Assembly (NCBI GenBank): GCA_025361565.1
Contig: JANYKN010000132.1
Span: 1-33,995 of the forward strand
Source: Bacteroidota bacterium
GTDB taxonomy: Bacteria; Bacteroidota; Bacteroidia; Bacteroidales; NBLH01
DNA: 33,995 bases
Direction: 5' to 3'
The notes under the pieces are model-generated. The model did no database searches. It saw only the letters and a program-made list of their open reading frames with translations, and was not told where the DNA came from. Position 1 is the stretch's first letter. Each line of letters starts with the position of its first letter. Positions 1-8,639 of the stretch are shown piece by piece. Made by a program: the position numbers and the translations under genes.

Positions 1-205
1 TAAACTTATTGCAACTTTATGCCTATCATTAACCCTAAATTAACTCAAATGTACAAATCGTCTTATTTCCAATACTTGTATTCGTGTCATAATCAATTCA
101 TTGCGCTTTTTTTCTTTGTGCGTTTTGTTTTAGGGCTTATAATTTGCCCCGATCATCCTTATCCTAATTTACATTTATTATAGAGATAAGTATGAAAAAG
201 AACCC

Positions 206-835
206 ATGGGTTTATTGATGAAAGCCTTGGCTGCAGGTGCAATTATAACTATCCCAATTATACTTATTGAAGTTGGTCTTGACAAAATTATTGTGCTTGA
301 AAACACAATAGCAAAAGCATTCTATGATGGATTCATAGTAGCCGCATTTACTGAAGAATTATTCAAGTTTTTGGCTTTTTATCTTATCATTTGGAAAAAC
401 CGGAATTTTAATGAATTATTCGATGGTATTATTTACGCAGTATTTATATCTCTTGGTTTTGCCGCGGTCGAAAACTTTTTTTACGTGTTTGGAGGTGGCG
501 GAGGAATTGGAGTATTGAGAGCTTTTACCGCAGTGCCCGCACATGCTTTATTTGGAATAACAATGGGATTTTATTTTGGGTTAGCTCGATTTAACGAAGA
601 TAAATCTTCAAAATATTTATGGCTTGCATTTTTTATGCCTTTTCTCCTGCACGGATTTTATGATTTCTTTTTGATGTCGGAAAATGGATGGCTTTTATTT
701 ACATTCCTTCCTTTCTTTATATTTTTATGGATTGCGGGTTTTAAAAAGATGAAAAAACAATCTGAAGGCTCTATTTTTAAAGATGCAAAAATTGTAAATC
801 CATTTGAAGAAGGTGCAAATGAAACAATTAGCTGA
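206..835 (+). CDS. PrsW-like intramembrane metalloprotease (5' end probably disrupted)
   Basis: Polytopic membrane protein of the PrsW family, putative glutamate/histidine zinc proteases that cleave membrane-bound substrates such as anti-sigma factors. Family motifs are visible: TEELFKF near residue 48, ENFFYV near 90, PAHALFG near 110 and HGFYDFF near 150, all in hydrophobic surroundings. The ATG at 206 gives a product that lacks the usual first membrane segment and the RDKYEKEP motif. Both are encoded in the same frame just upstream (143-205) but have no ATG, GTG or TTG start, and stops lie at 140-142 and 131-133. The gene may be frameshifted near 141, or may start at a rare codon. It stands alone on the plus strand, and its natural substrate is unknown. 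Confidence 0.75.
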   Translation: MGLLMKALAAGAIITIPIILIEVGLDKIIVLENTIAKAFYDGFIVAAFTEELFKFLAFYLIIWKNRNFNELFDGIIYAVFISLGFAAVENFFYVFGGGGGIGVLRAFTAVPAHALFGITMGFYFGLARFNEDKSSKYLWLAFFMPFLLHGFYDFFLMSENGWLLFTFLPFFIFLWIAGFKKMKKQSEGSIFKDAKIVNPFEEGANETIS

Positions 836-1031
836 AATAATGAAATAAGATTGGTTGGGTACTTAATTTTATGGATTGAATAAGTTAATTATATCAATTT
901 TTGAGAGAAAGTATATAATTAGAAGTAGTTTTGAGTAAGCGATGAATATTTTTAGTCTAACAAAACTTTACAAATTGAAAATCAGAATATTCTGATATAT
1001 ATTCAATTATGATGAATAAATGAAATCGAAT

Positions 1032-1085
1032 AAATAAAGTAATTTAAAAAAATATTTTATCTAGTATCAACCAATTACTTTATTT
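1032..1085 (-). terminator. Inverted repeat overlapping the end of the mannosyltransferase gene
   Basis: A perfect 13-bp inverted repeat (1032-1044 with 1073-1085) closes a 28-nt AT-rich loop and includes the stop codon at 1075-1077. It could act as a terminator or 3'-end stabiliser for the minus-strand operon. The stem is AT-rich and the following T run is poor, so this is tentative. Confidence 0.3.
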
Positions 1086-1809
1086 GATATTTTCTAAAAA
1101 GGCTTTTCCATTTCATAATTATTACTCCCCAAAGTGCCTCATTAAAAATACCACCACTCATTTTTGATTTACCATTCTTTCGATCAGTAAAAATAATGGG
1201 GACTTCAACTATTTTGAAACCAAATTTAAATGCGGTATATTTCATCTCAATCTGAAAAGCATAGCCTTTGAAGCGAATTCTGTCAAAATCAATGGTTTCA
1301 AGCACTTTACGGTTATAACACTTAAAACCGGCAGTAGTATCCATAATCTTCATCCCAGTTATAATACGCACATATTTTGAAGCATAATATGACATAATAA
1401 CCCTTCCAATAGGCCAATTAACCACATTAACCCCTGAAATATATCTGGAACCAATCGCTAAATCTGCGCCTTCAATTGCACAAGCATGTTGAAGCCGCAT
1501 TAAATCATCAGGATTGTGTGAAAAATCAGCGTCCATTTCAAAGATATATAGATATTGATGGTTGAGCGCCCAATTAAAACCAGCAATATAGGCAGTTCCT
1601 AAGCCAAGTTTACCTGCACGTTGTAGAAGATGAAGCCTTTCTGGATATTCTTTTTGAAGTTCCTTAATAACAGTTGCAGTTCCATCAGGGGAATTATCAT
1701 CTATAATGAGCAAATCAAATTTAGATTCGAGCGAAAGGGTTTTTCGAATTATAGCCTCTATATTTAAAATTTCATTATAGGTAGGTATGAGAATGATACT
1801 GTCTGACAT
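1075..1809 (-). CDS. Polyprenol-phosphate mannosyltransferase-like GT2 enzyme
   Basis: Family 2 glycosyltransferase of the dolichyl/polyprenyl-phosphate mannose synthase type, which moves a sugar (usually mannose) from GDP-sugar to a lipid phosphate at the cytoplasmic membrane face. Visible: PTYNE at residues 9-13, DDNSPDGT at 37-44, the metal-binding DAD at 93-95 followed by FSHNP, then IGSRY, TTAGFKCY and the late KSKMSGG segment. It has no C-terminal membrane helices, so it is the short, single-domain form of about 244 residues. An in-frame TTG lies one codon upstream, but I chose the ATG at 1809. It is the last gene of a minus-strand operon with another GT2, an IMPase-family gene and lgt. 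The sugar specificity is inferred from family only. Confidence 0.85.
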   Translation of the reverse strand: MSDSIILIPTYNEILNIEAIIRKTLSLESKFDLLIIDDNSPDGTATVIKELQKEYPERLHLLQRAGKLGLGTAYIAGFNWALNHQYLYIFEMDADFSHNPDDLMRLQHACAIEGADLAIGSRYISGVNVVNWPIGRVIMSYYASKYVRIITGMKIMDTTAGFKCYNRKVLETIDFDRIRFKGYAFQIEMKYTAFKFGFKIVEVPIIFTDRKNGKSKMSGGIFNEALWGVIIMKWKSLFRKYQIK

Positions 1810-1871
1810 CAATTATTAAATTAAAAATGAAAACTAGCAAAAAGGAAACGATTCAATTTGAATTACTGCCA

Positions 1872-2915
1872 TTAACGTCTAAAATTCAAGTCGCTAAAAT
1901 AGTGTCTTTTTTTTACAAAATAATCAAAAACAATGCTTCTGGGATAAATTTCATTAAACTGATTCAACATTAATAAATTCTTTTTCCTTTTTTTATGCAG
2001 TTTTGGAATCATTTGATAGAATTTTAGATGCGCCTTAAAAACAATGAGGAACAAATAAAATTTAAAGCCTAGCAAGTATAAAATTGCAGAGATTCCATCC
2101 AATACCATCCGTTTGAACAAGGTAATAAATAACTGCTTCCTGTTCAGATTTTTATATAAAAGATAAAGATTGTTCCTATAATTCAGAAAAAGTTTTTTAG
2201 GATTATCATTGGGTAAAGTTCCTCCTCCAACGTGGAATACTGTGGAATTGGGCACATAAAAAATTTTAAATCCATTATTTTTGAATTGCCAGCAAAGATC
2301 AATTTCTTCCATATGGGCAAAAAAATCTTCATCAAATCCACCAACCAATTTAAATGATTCGGCACGAACAAACATGCAGGCACCTGTAGCCCAGAATATT
2401 TCATCTAATTCATTATATTGAGCACTGTCAATTTCGTGCTCTTTAAGTATTCGCCCACGACAAAAAGGATAACCATATTTATCGATGAACCCTCCGGCTG
2501 CACCTGCATATTCAAAATGATCCTTTTGTGCATATGATCTGATTTTAGGCTGACAAGCTGCTACATCATCCCGCTTGTCCATAAAATCAATCACTGGATT
2601 TATCCAGTTTTCAGTGACTTCAACATCTGAGTTTAAAATAATAAAGTATTTTGCCTGAATAAGTTCAAGAGCTTTATTATATCCACCAGTAAATCCATAA
2701 TTTTCAGGGTACTGAATAAGAACAAGTTGTGGGTAAAATTGCTGCAAAAAAGAAATGGAACCATCAGTGGAACCATTATCGGCAATGTAAATTTTCACAT
2801 CTTCATGAAGCGAATATTCAATTAATTTAGGTAAGAATTTTTCAAGAAAATGTTTCCCATTCCAATTTAAAATTACGATTGCAACTTTTGAATATGCTAA
2901 ATCTATCTGACTCAT
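1872..2915 (-). CDS. GT2 family glycosyltransferase, rhamnosyltransferase-like
   Basis: GT-A fold glycosyltransferase for cell-surface polysaccharide or glycolipid. The N-terminal domain has VAIVILNWNG (11-20), DNGSTDGS (46-53), NYGFTGGYNKAL (72-83) and the metal-binding NSDVEV (95-100). The acceptor half contains TGACMFVR, GGFDEDFF and the catalytic-type EEIDLCWQ. The C-terminal portion is rich in basic and hydrophobic residues, including a stretch near 270-290 that may bind the membrane. The length of 347 residues is normal. It starts 10 nt after the IMPase-family gene stop and is followed after 62 nt by the polyprenol-phosphate GT2, so the genes are probably co-transcribed. Donor and acceptor sugars cannot be read from the sequence. 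Confidence 0.85.
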   Translation of the reverse strand: MSQIDLAYSKVAIVILNWNGKHFLEKFLPKLIEYSLHEDVKIYIADNGSTDGSISFLQQFYPQLVLIQYPENYGFTGGYNKALELIQAKYFIILNSDVEVTENWINPVIDFMDKRDDVAACQPKIRSYAQKDHFEYAGAAGGFIDKYGYPFCRGRILKEHEIDSAQYNELDEIFWATGACMFVRAESFKLVGGFDEDFFAHMEEIDLCWQFKNNGFKIFYVPNSTVFHVGGGTLPNDNPKKLFLNYRNNLYLLYKNLNRKQLFITLFKRMVLDGISAILYLLGFKFYLFLIVFKAHLKFYQMIPKLHKKRKKNLLMLNQFNEIYPRSIVFDYFVKKRHYFSDLNFRR

Positions 2916-2925
2916 TTGTAATAAC

Positions 2926-3717
2926 TTATATCATAATAGATTTTACTTTATCAAGAAATTCATCATAAATATTTGCATTGGTTGCAATAATTTCTTTCCC
3001 AAAAATATAATTATCGCCCCCTTTAAAGTCGCAAACTTTTCCACCAGCTTGCTGAACAATAAAAGCACCAGCAGCAACATCCCATGGGCTAAGACTGTAC
3101 TCATAAAATGCATCAAAACGTCCGCATGCCACGTATGCCAAATCAGTTGCAGCGGAACCAAGTCTGCGCAGGCCATGCGAATTCCGCATAAAATAATCGA
3201 GCGAATTCAGGAACTGAGGCATACATTCATAATCATAATATGGAAAACCAGTGGCAATGAGAGAATCCTTAACTTTTGAGGTATTTGTAACACAAATTTC
3301 TTTATCATTTAAAAAAGCTTTGCCAGCTTTCCAGCTATAAAAGGTTTCATTCCTTGAAATCTCATGAACAATGCCCAATATAATTTCACTACCATCCATT
3401 AAAGCAACACTTATTGCATAGGGTGCTAAACCATGAATAAAATTGGTTGTTCCATCCAATGGATCAATAATCCATTTATATTGTGAATCAACGGTTTTAA
3501 CAGTATTTTCTTCTGCAATAAAAGCTACATTTGGAACTAGGTGTTTTAATCCTTCAATTAATTGTTTTTCAGCAGTTTTATCAACAAAAGAGACAAAATC
3601 GTGCAAACCTTTCGATTCCACTTTATTCTTATCAAAAGATTGCGATTCGGAAGAAATATAAACGCCGGTAACTTTTATAATCTCAATCGCATGAAAACAA
3701 ATATTTTGCAAATCCAT
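2926..3717 (-). CDS. Inositol monophosphatase family protein
   Basis: Mg-dependent sugar or inositol phosphate phosphatase of the SuhB/IMPase superfamily. It shows the full metal site: Glu-Glu at 69-70 (AEENT), DPLDGTTNF at 85-93 and the C-terminal WDVAAG motif near residue 211 followed by QQAGG. The length of 263 residues is typical. Only 3 nt separate it from the end of lgt upstream, and 10 nt from the following GT2 start, so it sits inside a four-gene operon. Next to glycosyltransferases, a sugar-phosphate or 3'-phosphonucleotide substrate is possible, but the family has broad specificity and the true substrate is not known. Confidence 0.88.
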   Translation of the reverse strand: MDLQNICFHAIEIIKVTGVYISSESQSFDKNKVESKGLHDFVSFVDKTAEKQLIEGLKHLVPNVAFIAEENTVKTVDSQYKWIIDPLDGTTNFIHGLAPYAISVALMDGSEIILGIVHEISRNETFYSWKAGKAFLNDKEICVTNTSKVKDSLIATGFPYYDYECMPQFLNSLDYFMRNSHGLRRLGSAATDLAYVACGRFDAFYEYSLSPWDVAAGAFIVQQAGGKVCDFKGGDNYIFGKEIIATNANIYDEFLDKVKSIMI

Positions 3718-3720
3718 CGA

Positions 3721-4929
3721 TTACTTTTTAGGTTCAACAGTTTCTGACATTTTCATTCTGGAATTCAACCAATTATTAATTTGATTGCCTTTTTTGTAAA
3801 AAAGAATCACTCCGACAACTCCTAAAATGATCAAAATGCTTGATATAATTTCAGCTTGAGTAATTCCAAAGCCAAAAATATCGTATTTATTGTTCACCCT
3901 TATTTGTTCAATAAGTAAGCGTTCCATACCTGCAAATGTAAGGAACAGCATAAATAAAACACCTGGAATTTGAATTCTTTTTCTTAATCCCCAAAGAATA
4001 AAAAAGACAACCACCATGATGGTTGTTTCATAAAAAGGAGTAGGAAAAACTGGCACATCTAGTACATGACAATGAGCAGTGGTACAATTTTCAAGCATTT
4101 TGCTACCCGAATTAATAACATTGTGCGGATAATTATATGACCACATCCAATCAGGTAGAAAACTCATCCAACCTGGTTTTGGATTTGGATTGGCAATTCC
4201 CCAGCAGCCATCACCAGAAATTTGGCAACCTAGACGTCCAACTCCATATGCAAGTGGAAGCGAAGGTGCTGCTGCATCTAATAAAAACAGTGATTGAATA
4301 TTGTTTTTCTTTGCATAATAAAGAACTGCCCCCGTACCTACAATTAAACCACCAAGAAAAGTTAATCCACTAAATGAAAATAGTGATCCAATTGGATCTG
4401 CCATAAAATCATCAAGATTTTCAAGGTTATGGAAAATCTTTGCACCCAAAAGGCCAAAAATAGCAGCAACTATAAGTATATTACCTGCAAGTTCGTGTGG
4501 ATATGTTGTTTGGTCAACCCATTTTGGTTTATCAAGCTTTTGCTTATTTTTCTCTTGCCATGTCAAATATCCAGAAAATGCAGCTCCAATAAAGCCTCCT
4601 AAAATATTTCCCCGCATTGAAAGAATGAAAATTTGTGGGTTAGACACAAAATCAGCGTAATGAAGTACCGCTTCAAGCAATTTGAATCCTATAACAAAGC
4701 CTCCTGCTGCCGAAAGTATGATCGACGAAATTTTAGCAGGCTCACCTATCAATATTTTTTTTGTGAATGGAACGTATACTGTTAATTTTTCCTTTCTTTT
4801 AAGTTCTAAGGCAATTAAAAAGATACCTACTAAAAAGCCAATGGCTACAAAAAAGCCATAAGTTTGAATAGGCATCGGAATATTGATACCAAATACATCG
4901 TGAAAGAAATCAGTTAGTGTGGGATACAT
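3721..4929 (-). CDS. lgt: Divergent prolipoprotein diacylglyceryl transferase (Lgt family)
   Basis: Inner-membrane enzyme family that transfers diacylglycerol to the lipobox cysteine of prolipoproteins. Several membrane segments are visible. Residues 229-244 (GVGRLGCQISGDGCWG) match the Lgt signature, but the GRxGNFxNxE consensus has Cys-Gln in place of Asn-Phe and Gly-Asp-Gly later on. FPTPFYET at 295-302 and ERLLIEQIR at 336-344 match the C-terminal family motifs. At 402 residues it is longer than classical Lgt (about 260-300), with an insert near 120-145 and a long charged C-terminal tail. It heads the operon. It may be a second, specialised Lgt, or the standard form for this lineage. Confidence 0.82.
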   Translation of the reverse strand: MYPTLTDFFHDVFGINIPMPIQTYGFFVAIGFLVGIFLIALELKRKEKLTVYVPFTKKILIGEPAKISSIILSAAGGFVIGFKLLEAVLHYADFVSNPQIFILSMRGNILGGFIGAAFSGYLTWQEKNKQKLDKPKWVDQTTYPHELAGNILIVAAIFGLLGAKIFHNLENLDDFMADPIGSLFSFSGLTFLGGLIVGTGAVLYYAKKNNIQSLFLLDAAAPSLPLAYGVGRLGCQISGDGCWGIANPNPKPGWMSFLPDWMWSYNYPHNVINSGSKMLENCTTAHCHVLDVPVFPTPFYETTIMVVVFFILWGLRKRIQIPGVLFMLFLTFAGMERLLIEQIRVNNKYDIFGFGITQAEIISSILIILGVVGVILFYKKGNQINNWLNSRMKMSETVEPKK

Positions 4930-5255
4930 ATTAATTAGAATTACAGTTATTTATTAAAATATTTTTTAAATACTTGATACATACTCATTTTACTCATCTA
5001 ATTAAATAAAAAATGACAGATAAGATGAATGATTAATTTGCTTTTTTTAATAATATTTTTTTTAGAATTACCTGTCTGTTAGACAAATAAATTAATAAAG
5101 CTGCCCATTTATCCAAATATTGGATTATGAAGCAGCGAAAGTATAAATAATTTTGCAGAATAAAATTATTACACAATTATTGAAAAACACTAATTCGCAT
5201 AGAAAAGATACTTTGCATTGAAAGTTTGAAATATAACAACAGCAAAACGCATCTA
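4930..5255. other. Intergenic region between lgt and mtaB
   Basis: About 325 nt of AT-rich sequence upstream of lgt and downstream of mtaB. I see no ORF, no RNA gene and no clear TAnnTTTG promoter on the minus strand, although the lgt operon promoter should lie here. Confidence 0.5.
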
Positions 5256-6560
5256 TTAAAATTGAACTTTAAAACAATTTTTATTGCTTAATTTTTCCAA
5301 TCTGAGCTCGATCAGTTGATTGATAAGATCTTTAGAAAAAGGAGTTTCAACTTTCAGGTAGTTTCTGGTAAAGCCAAACATTTTTCCACTTTCATTTTTA
5401 GCCTCAAAAAGTACAATTTCATTCCTGTTCATACTTTGTATGTAGAAATCTTGGTGTTTATGATCAGATAATAGATGCAAAACCTTGCTCCTTTCCTGAA
5501 TTGTACTACTTGAAACTTTTTCAGGCATATCCGCGGCCGGAGTTCCAGGCCTTACAGAATATGAAAAAACATGTAAAAATGAAACATCTAAACCAGCCAA
5601 AAAATCATAAGTTTCTTTAAATTTTTCATCCGATTCTCCTGGGAAACCAACAATTACATCAACTCCTATAAAAGCTGATGGCATAAGTGCTTTGATTTTT
5701 AGAATCCTATCGGCAAAAACTTCTCTGCGATACCTTCTCTTCATCAATGCAAGAATATCGTTTGAGCCACTTTGCAAAGGAATATGGAAATGAGGCAGAA
5801 ATTTTCGTGATTTTGAAACAAATTCGATAATTTCATCCTTTAATAAATTTGGCTCAATTGAAGATATGCGATAACGCTCAATTCCTTCGACATTATCAAG
5901 CTCCTGAATCAATTGTAAAAAACTTTCGCCAGTTGATCTTCCAAAATCGCCAATGTTTACTCCCGTCAGAATAATTTCTTTGTATCCTTTTACTGCAATC
6001 TCTTTTGCCTGATTTACTGTATCAACAATATTTGCATTCCGGCTTTTACCCCTGGCATTTGGAATCGTACAATAAGTACATGGATAATTACAACCATCCT
6101 GAATTTTCAAAAAAGAACGAGTACGATCACCTGATGAATATGCAGGATCAAACTTTACTACCGAATCAATTTCGCACGAATGTTCAACACCTTGTTGTGT
6201 TTTTTCATGTTGCTCAATGTATTGAAACAAATTGAATTTTTCATTTGCACCCAAAACGATTCCAACTCCTGGAATAGCCATAATTTCTTTGGATTTTAAC
6301 TGAGCATAGCATCCAATCACAGCAACCAAGGCATTTGGATTTTGTTTGATGATTTTTTTAACAGATTGTCTGCATTTTTTATCAGCCTGCTCAGTGACTG
6401 TACAGGTATTAATTACATAAACATCAGCATGTTCTTCGAATTTTACGCGCTGATATCCTTTTTCTGTAAATTCCCTCGCAATGGTTGACGATTCCGAAAA
6501 ATTAAGTTTACAACCCAATGTATGAAAAGCTACTTTTTTATTTTGATATTGTAATTCCAT
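5256..6560 (-). CDS. mtaB: tRNA t6A37 methylthiotransferase MtaB
   Basis: Radical SAM enzyme of the MiaB/RimO group that turns t6A37 into ms2t6A37 in tRNAs reading ANN codons. Cluster cysteines of the N-terminal UPF0004 domain are at 17 (LGCKLN), 53 (NTCTVT) and 84 (IGCYAQ). The radical SAM CxxxCxxC is at 157-164 (CNYPCTYC), followed by IPNARGKSR, which is typical of MtaB. VDVIVGFPGE is also present, and the C-terminus fits a TRAM-like domain. The frame stays open upstream to a TTG at 6579-6581, but I chose the ATG at 6558-6560 because a TATTTTTG -7-like element at 6579-6586 overlaps that TTG. It appears to be a single-gene unit. Confidence 0.92.
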   Translation of the reverse strand: MELQYQNKKVAFHTLGCKLNFSESSTIAREFTEKGYQRVKFEEHADVYVINTCTVTEQADKKCRQSVKKIIKQNPNALVAVIGCYAQLKSKEIMAIPGVGIVLGANEKFNLFQYIEQHEKTQQGVEHSCEIDSVVKFDPAYSSGDRTRSFLKIQDGCNYPCTYCTIPNARGKSRNANIVDTVNQAKEIAVKGYKEIILTGVNIGDFGRSTGESFLQLIQELDNVEGIERYRISSIEPNLLKDEIIEFVSKSRKFLPHFHIPLQSGSNDILALMKRRYRREVFADRILKIKALMPSAFIGVDVIVGFPGESDEKFKETYDFLAGLDVSFLHVFSYSVRPGTPAADMPEKVSSSTIQERSKVLHLLSDHKHQDFYIQSMNRNEIVLFEAKNESGKMFGFTRNYLKVETPFSKDLINQLIELRLEKLSNKNCFKVQF

Positions 6561-6578
6561 ATTTGCTTTTAAAGGCCG

Positions 6579-6586
6579 CAAAAATA
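6579..6586 (-). promoter_or_regulatory. Candidate -7 promoter element of mtaB
   Basis: On the minus strand this reads TATTTTTG, an exact match to the Bacteroidota -7 consensus TAnnTTTG. It places transcription start just upstream of the ATG at 6560, leaving a short leader. No good TTTG is seen 19-20 nt further upstream. Confidence 0.4.
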
Positions 6587-6884
6587 ATCAATTATCCAAA
6601 ACTATAAATTTATTATTTATGTAATACATTTAAAGAAGTGTCATTCTGAGCTAAAATGTATGAAATATCAGGTATCTAATAGATAGGCAATTTATAAAAC
6701 TAAAGATGAGAGAACGAAAGAATGAATCTGCTCAACAAACTTTAAATTCGTTGATTTACTATCAATAAGGACAAAAAATGAAAAAAAATTAAAAATGTCA
6801 ATTCAATTACTTCTTGAAATTCAGGCTGATAAAGACTTGGATTTTAATTAATGAGAAAATATTTGAAAAAAAAGCGTTTTCAAA
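6582..6884. other. Intergenic region between mtaB and tRNA-Lys
   Basis: About 300 nt with no supported gene on either strand. The short open stretch from 6851 runs straight through the tRNA and is not a gene. Confidence 0.5.
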
Positions 6885-6916
6885 TTTGGATGATAAAAAT
6901 AATAAATCTACTTTTG
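6885..6916 (+). promoter_or_regulatory. Bacteroidota-type promoter of tRNA-Lys
   Basis: TTTG at 6885-6888, a 20-nt spacer and TACTTTTG at 6909-6916 match the TTTG / TAnnTTTG consensus used by the Bacteroidota primary sigma factor. Start of transcription would be near 6923, about 15 nt before the tRNA. Confidence 0.7.
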
Positions 6917-6937
6917 CAACGCTTTAATAAAAAGCAC

Positions 6938-7013
6938 GACTCGTTAGCTCAGCTGGTAGAGCAACGGCCTTTTAAGCCGTGGGTCCTGCGTTCGAGTCGC
7001 AGACGAGTCACCA
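6938..7013 (+). tRNA. tRNA-Lys (anticodon TTT)
   Basis: A full cloverleaf can be folded: acceptor 6938-6944 with 7003-7009 (7 perfect pairs), D arm GCTC/GAGC at 6947-6962, anticodon arm ACGGC-CTTTTAA-GCCGT at 6964-6980 with TTT at 6971-6973, and T arm CTGCG-TTCGAGT-CGCAG at 6986-7002. The discriminator A at 7010 is followed by an encoded CCA at 7011-7013. It has its own promoter upstream and a strong hairpin downstream, so it is a single-gene transcript. Confidence 0.97.
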
Positions 7014-7047
7014 AAAAACCTTGCCATAAGCAAGGTTTTTTTGTTTT
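7014..7047 (+). terminator. Intrinsic terminator of tRNA-Lys, possibly bidirectional
   Basis: An 11-bp perfect stem (7014-7024 with 7030-7040) with a 5-nt loop is followed by a T run on the plus strand. On the minus strand the stem also ends in T residues, so it can serve the convergent M18 peptidase gene ending at 7081. Confidence 0.85.
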
Positions 7048-7080
7048 TAGAGAATTGATATTGATCAACTAAAAATATCC

Positions 7081-8385
7081 TTATTTGAAGAATTCTTCAA
7101 AAGTTTTTAACAAATAATGATGATCATCTACGCCACTCAATTCCCTTATGGAGTGCATGGCAAGCATAGGATTGCCAATATCTACCGACCGCATATCCAG
7201 TTGTGCAGATGAAATACTTCCAAGGGTAGATCCTCCTAATACATCTGAATGATTTACATATCGCTGTACAGGAACACCTGCTTTTTTGCAAAGCATTTCA
7301 AAAACAGCAGATGAATCGCTGTCTGTTGTATATTTCTGATTCGAATTTGTTTTAATTACTGGTCCACCATTAATAACTGGTTGGTTTACCAGATCATACT
7401 TTTCGTTAAAACCAGGATGCAAAGCATGCGCCATATCAGCACTAATCATAAATGAGTGGCTTATCGCCCTATAAAAAGACTCAATATCATTTTTAAATTG
7501 GTTAGATATGCGTTGAAGCACATTCCTCAAAAACGGAGAGCCTGCACCCTGTTTTGACAAGCTGCCAACTTCTTCATTATCAAAGCAGACCACTACCTGA
7601 CAAGGATCTATTGGATCGCTATCAACAAGTGCCTGAATACCAACATGGATCATCGCTAAATTATCTAATTTACCACATGAGATAAATTCGTCGTTTTGAC
7701 CCACAATACAGCCGGGACTTACATCATATAAGAATAAATCATAGTCGAGAATCTTGGATGCATCAATTTTTAATTCTTCCGAGATAATTTGAGACAAATA
7801 ATTCTTAGTTTCAAATTGTTCATGTATAGTAGAAATTATAGGAAGCAACATTTTTTGTCGTTCAATTTTAAGTCCTTCATTAACCTCTCTATTAAGGTGA
7901 ATTGCCAAGTTTGGAATATAACAAATTGGTTTTCTGAAATTTACATATCTGGTTTCCGGATAAAATGAAGATTCGCTTAAAATTGAAACTCTTCCAGCAA
8001 TTGATAACGGACGATCAAACCATGTAGATAAGATTGGTCCGCCATAAACTTCTGTATTCAATTTTAAATATTTTGCTCCATTCTTTATCTCCGGATTTGG
8101 CTTTATTTTAATACCCGGAGAGTCTGTATGTGCAGCAATAATTCGAAAACCATGTTCTTCAATTTTGCCTGTACCGGTTACAAAAGCAACAATAGCAGTA
8201 TCATTTTTTGAAACAAAATATTTTGTGGCACGTTGAAGACTCCAGTTATTACCAGTCAATAATTCCTGAAATCCCTGTTTAATCAGGGCAGCTTTAATAT
8301 TTCGTACCACATGAAACGGGCTTGGGCTGGCCTGGATAAAATCAATTAAATCGGTTGCTAATTTAAGTTTTCCTTCGTCTGACAT
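7081..8385 (-). CDS. apeB: M18 family aminopeptidase
   Basis: Cytoplasmic, dinuclear-metal aminopeptidase of the aspartyl aminopeptidase family, removing N-terminal residues from peptides. Visible metal-site motifs are AAHTDSPGIKIKP (His86, Asp88), FDNEEVGS near residue 270, SADMAHALHPGF near 335 and a late HSDVLGGST segment. WFDRPLSIAGR and GQNDEFISCGKLDN are also characteristic. The length of 434 residues is as expected. The gene is alone on the minus strand and convergent with tRNA-Lys. In this family the acidic preference is known only for some members, so the cleavage specificity is not assigned. The symbol is given by family similarity. Confidence 0.92.
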   Translation of the reverse strand: MSDEGKLKLATDLIDFIQASPSPFHVVRNIKAALIKQGFQELLTGNNWSLQRATKYFVSKNDTAIVAFVTGTGKIEEHGFRIIAAHTDSPGIKIKPNPEIKNGAKYLKLNTEVYGGPILSTWFDRPLSIAGRVSILSESSFYPETRYVNFRKPICYIPNLAIHLNREVNEGLKIERQKMLLPIISTIHEQFETKNYLSQIISEELKIDASKILDYDLFLYDVSPGCIVGQNDEFISCGKLDNLAMIHVGIQALVDSDPIDPCQVVVCFDNEEVGSLSKQGAGSPFLRNVLQRISNQFKNDIESFYRAISHSFMISADMAHALHPGFNEKYDLVNQPVINGGPVIKTNSNQKYTTDSDSSAVFEMLCKKAGVPVQRYVNHSDVLGGSTLGSISSAQLDMRSVDIGNPMLAMHSIRELSGVDDHHYLLKTFEEFFK

Positions 8386-8639
8386 ACTATTTCAATTAGT
8401 TTATATTTATAAAGAAATAATTTAGAATTAAATCATTCTATTAGAAGTTTTAATTGTTAAATTTTAATAATCCAAAATTTCTAAATCGCACTCAATAATC
8501 GTTGAATTTAAAAACACTTTTTACTTTATAATATGGTTTTTTGATATTAAAAACACAAATATATAGAAAATCATAAAGCTAAATCATTCAAAATACTTTA
8601 TGAAAAATTAATTTGTGAATTAAAATTTAGGCAGTATGG

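Noticed and set aside
49-183. Open stretch of 44 codons with ATG at 49
   Set aside because: The first part shows no protein features and the second part reads the PrsW 5' region in another frame. It is probably a by-product of the suspected frameshift.
6851-7072. 73-codon open frame on the plus strand across tRNA-Lys
   Set aside because: It reads straight through the tRNA and its terminator, so it is a chance frame.
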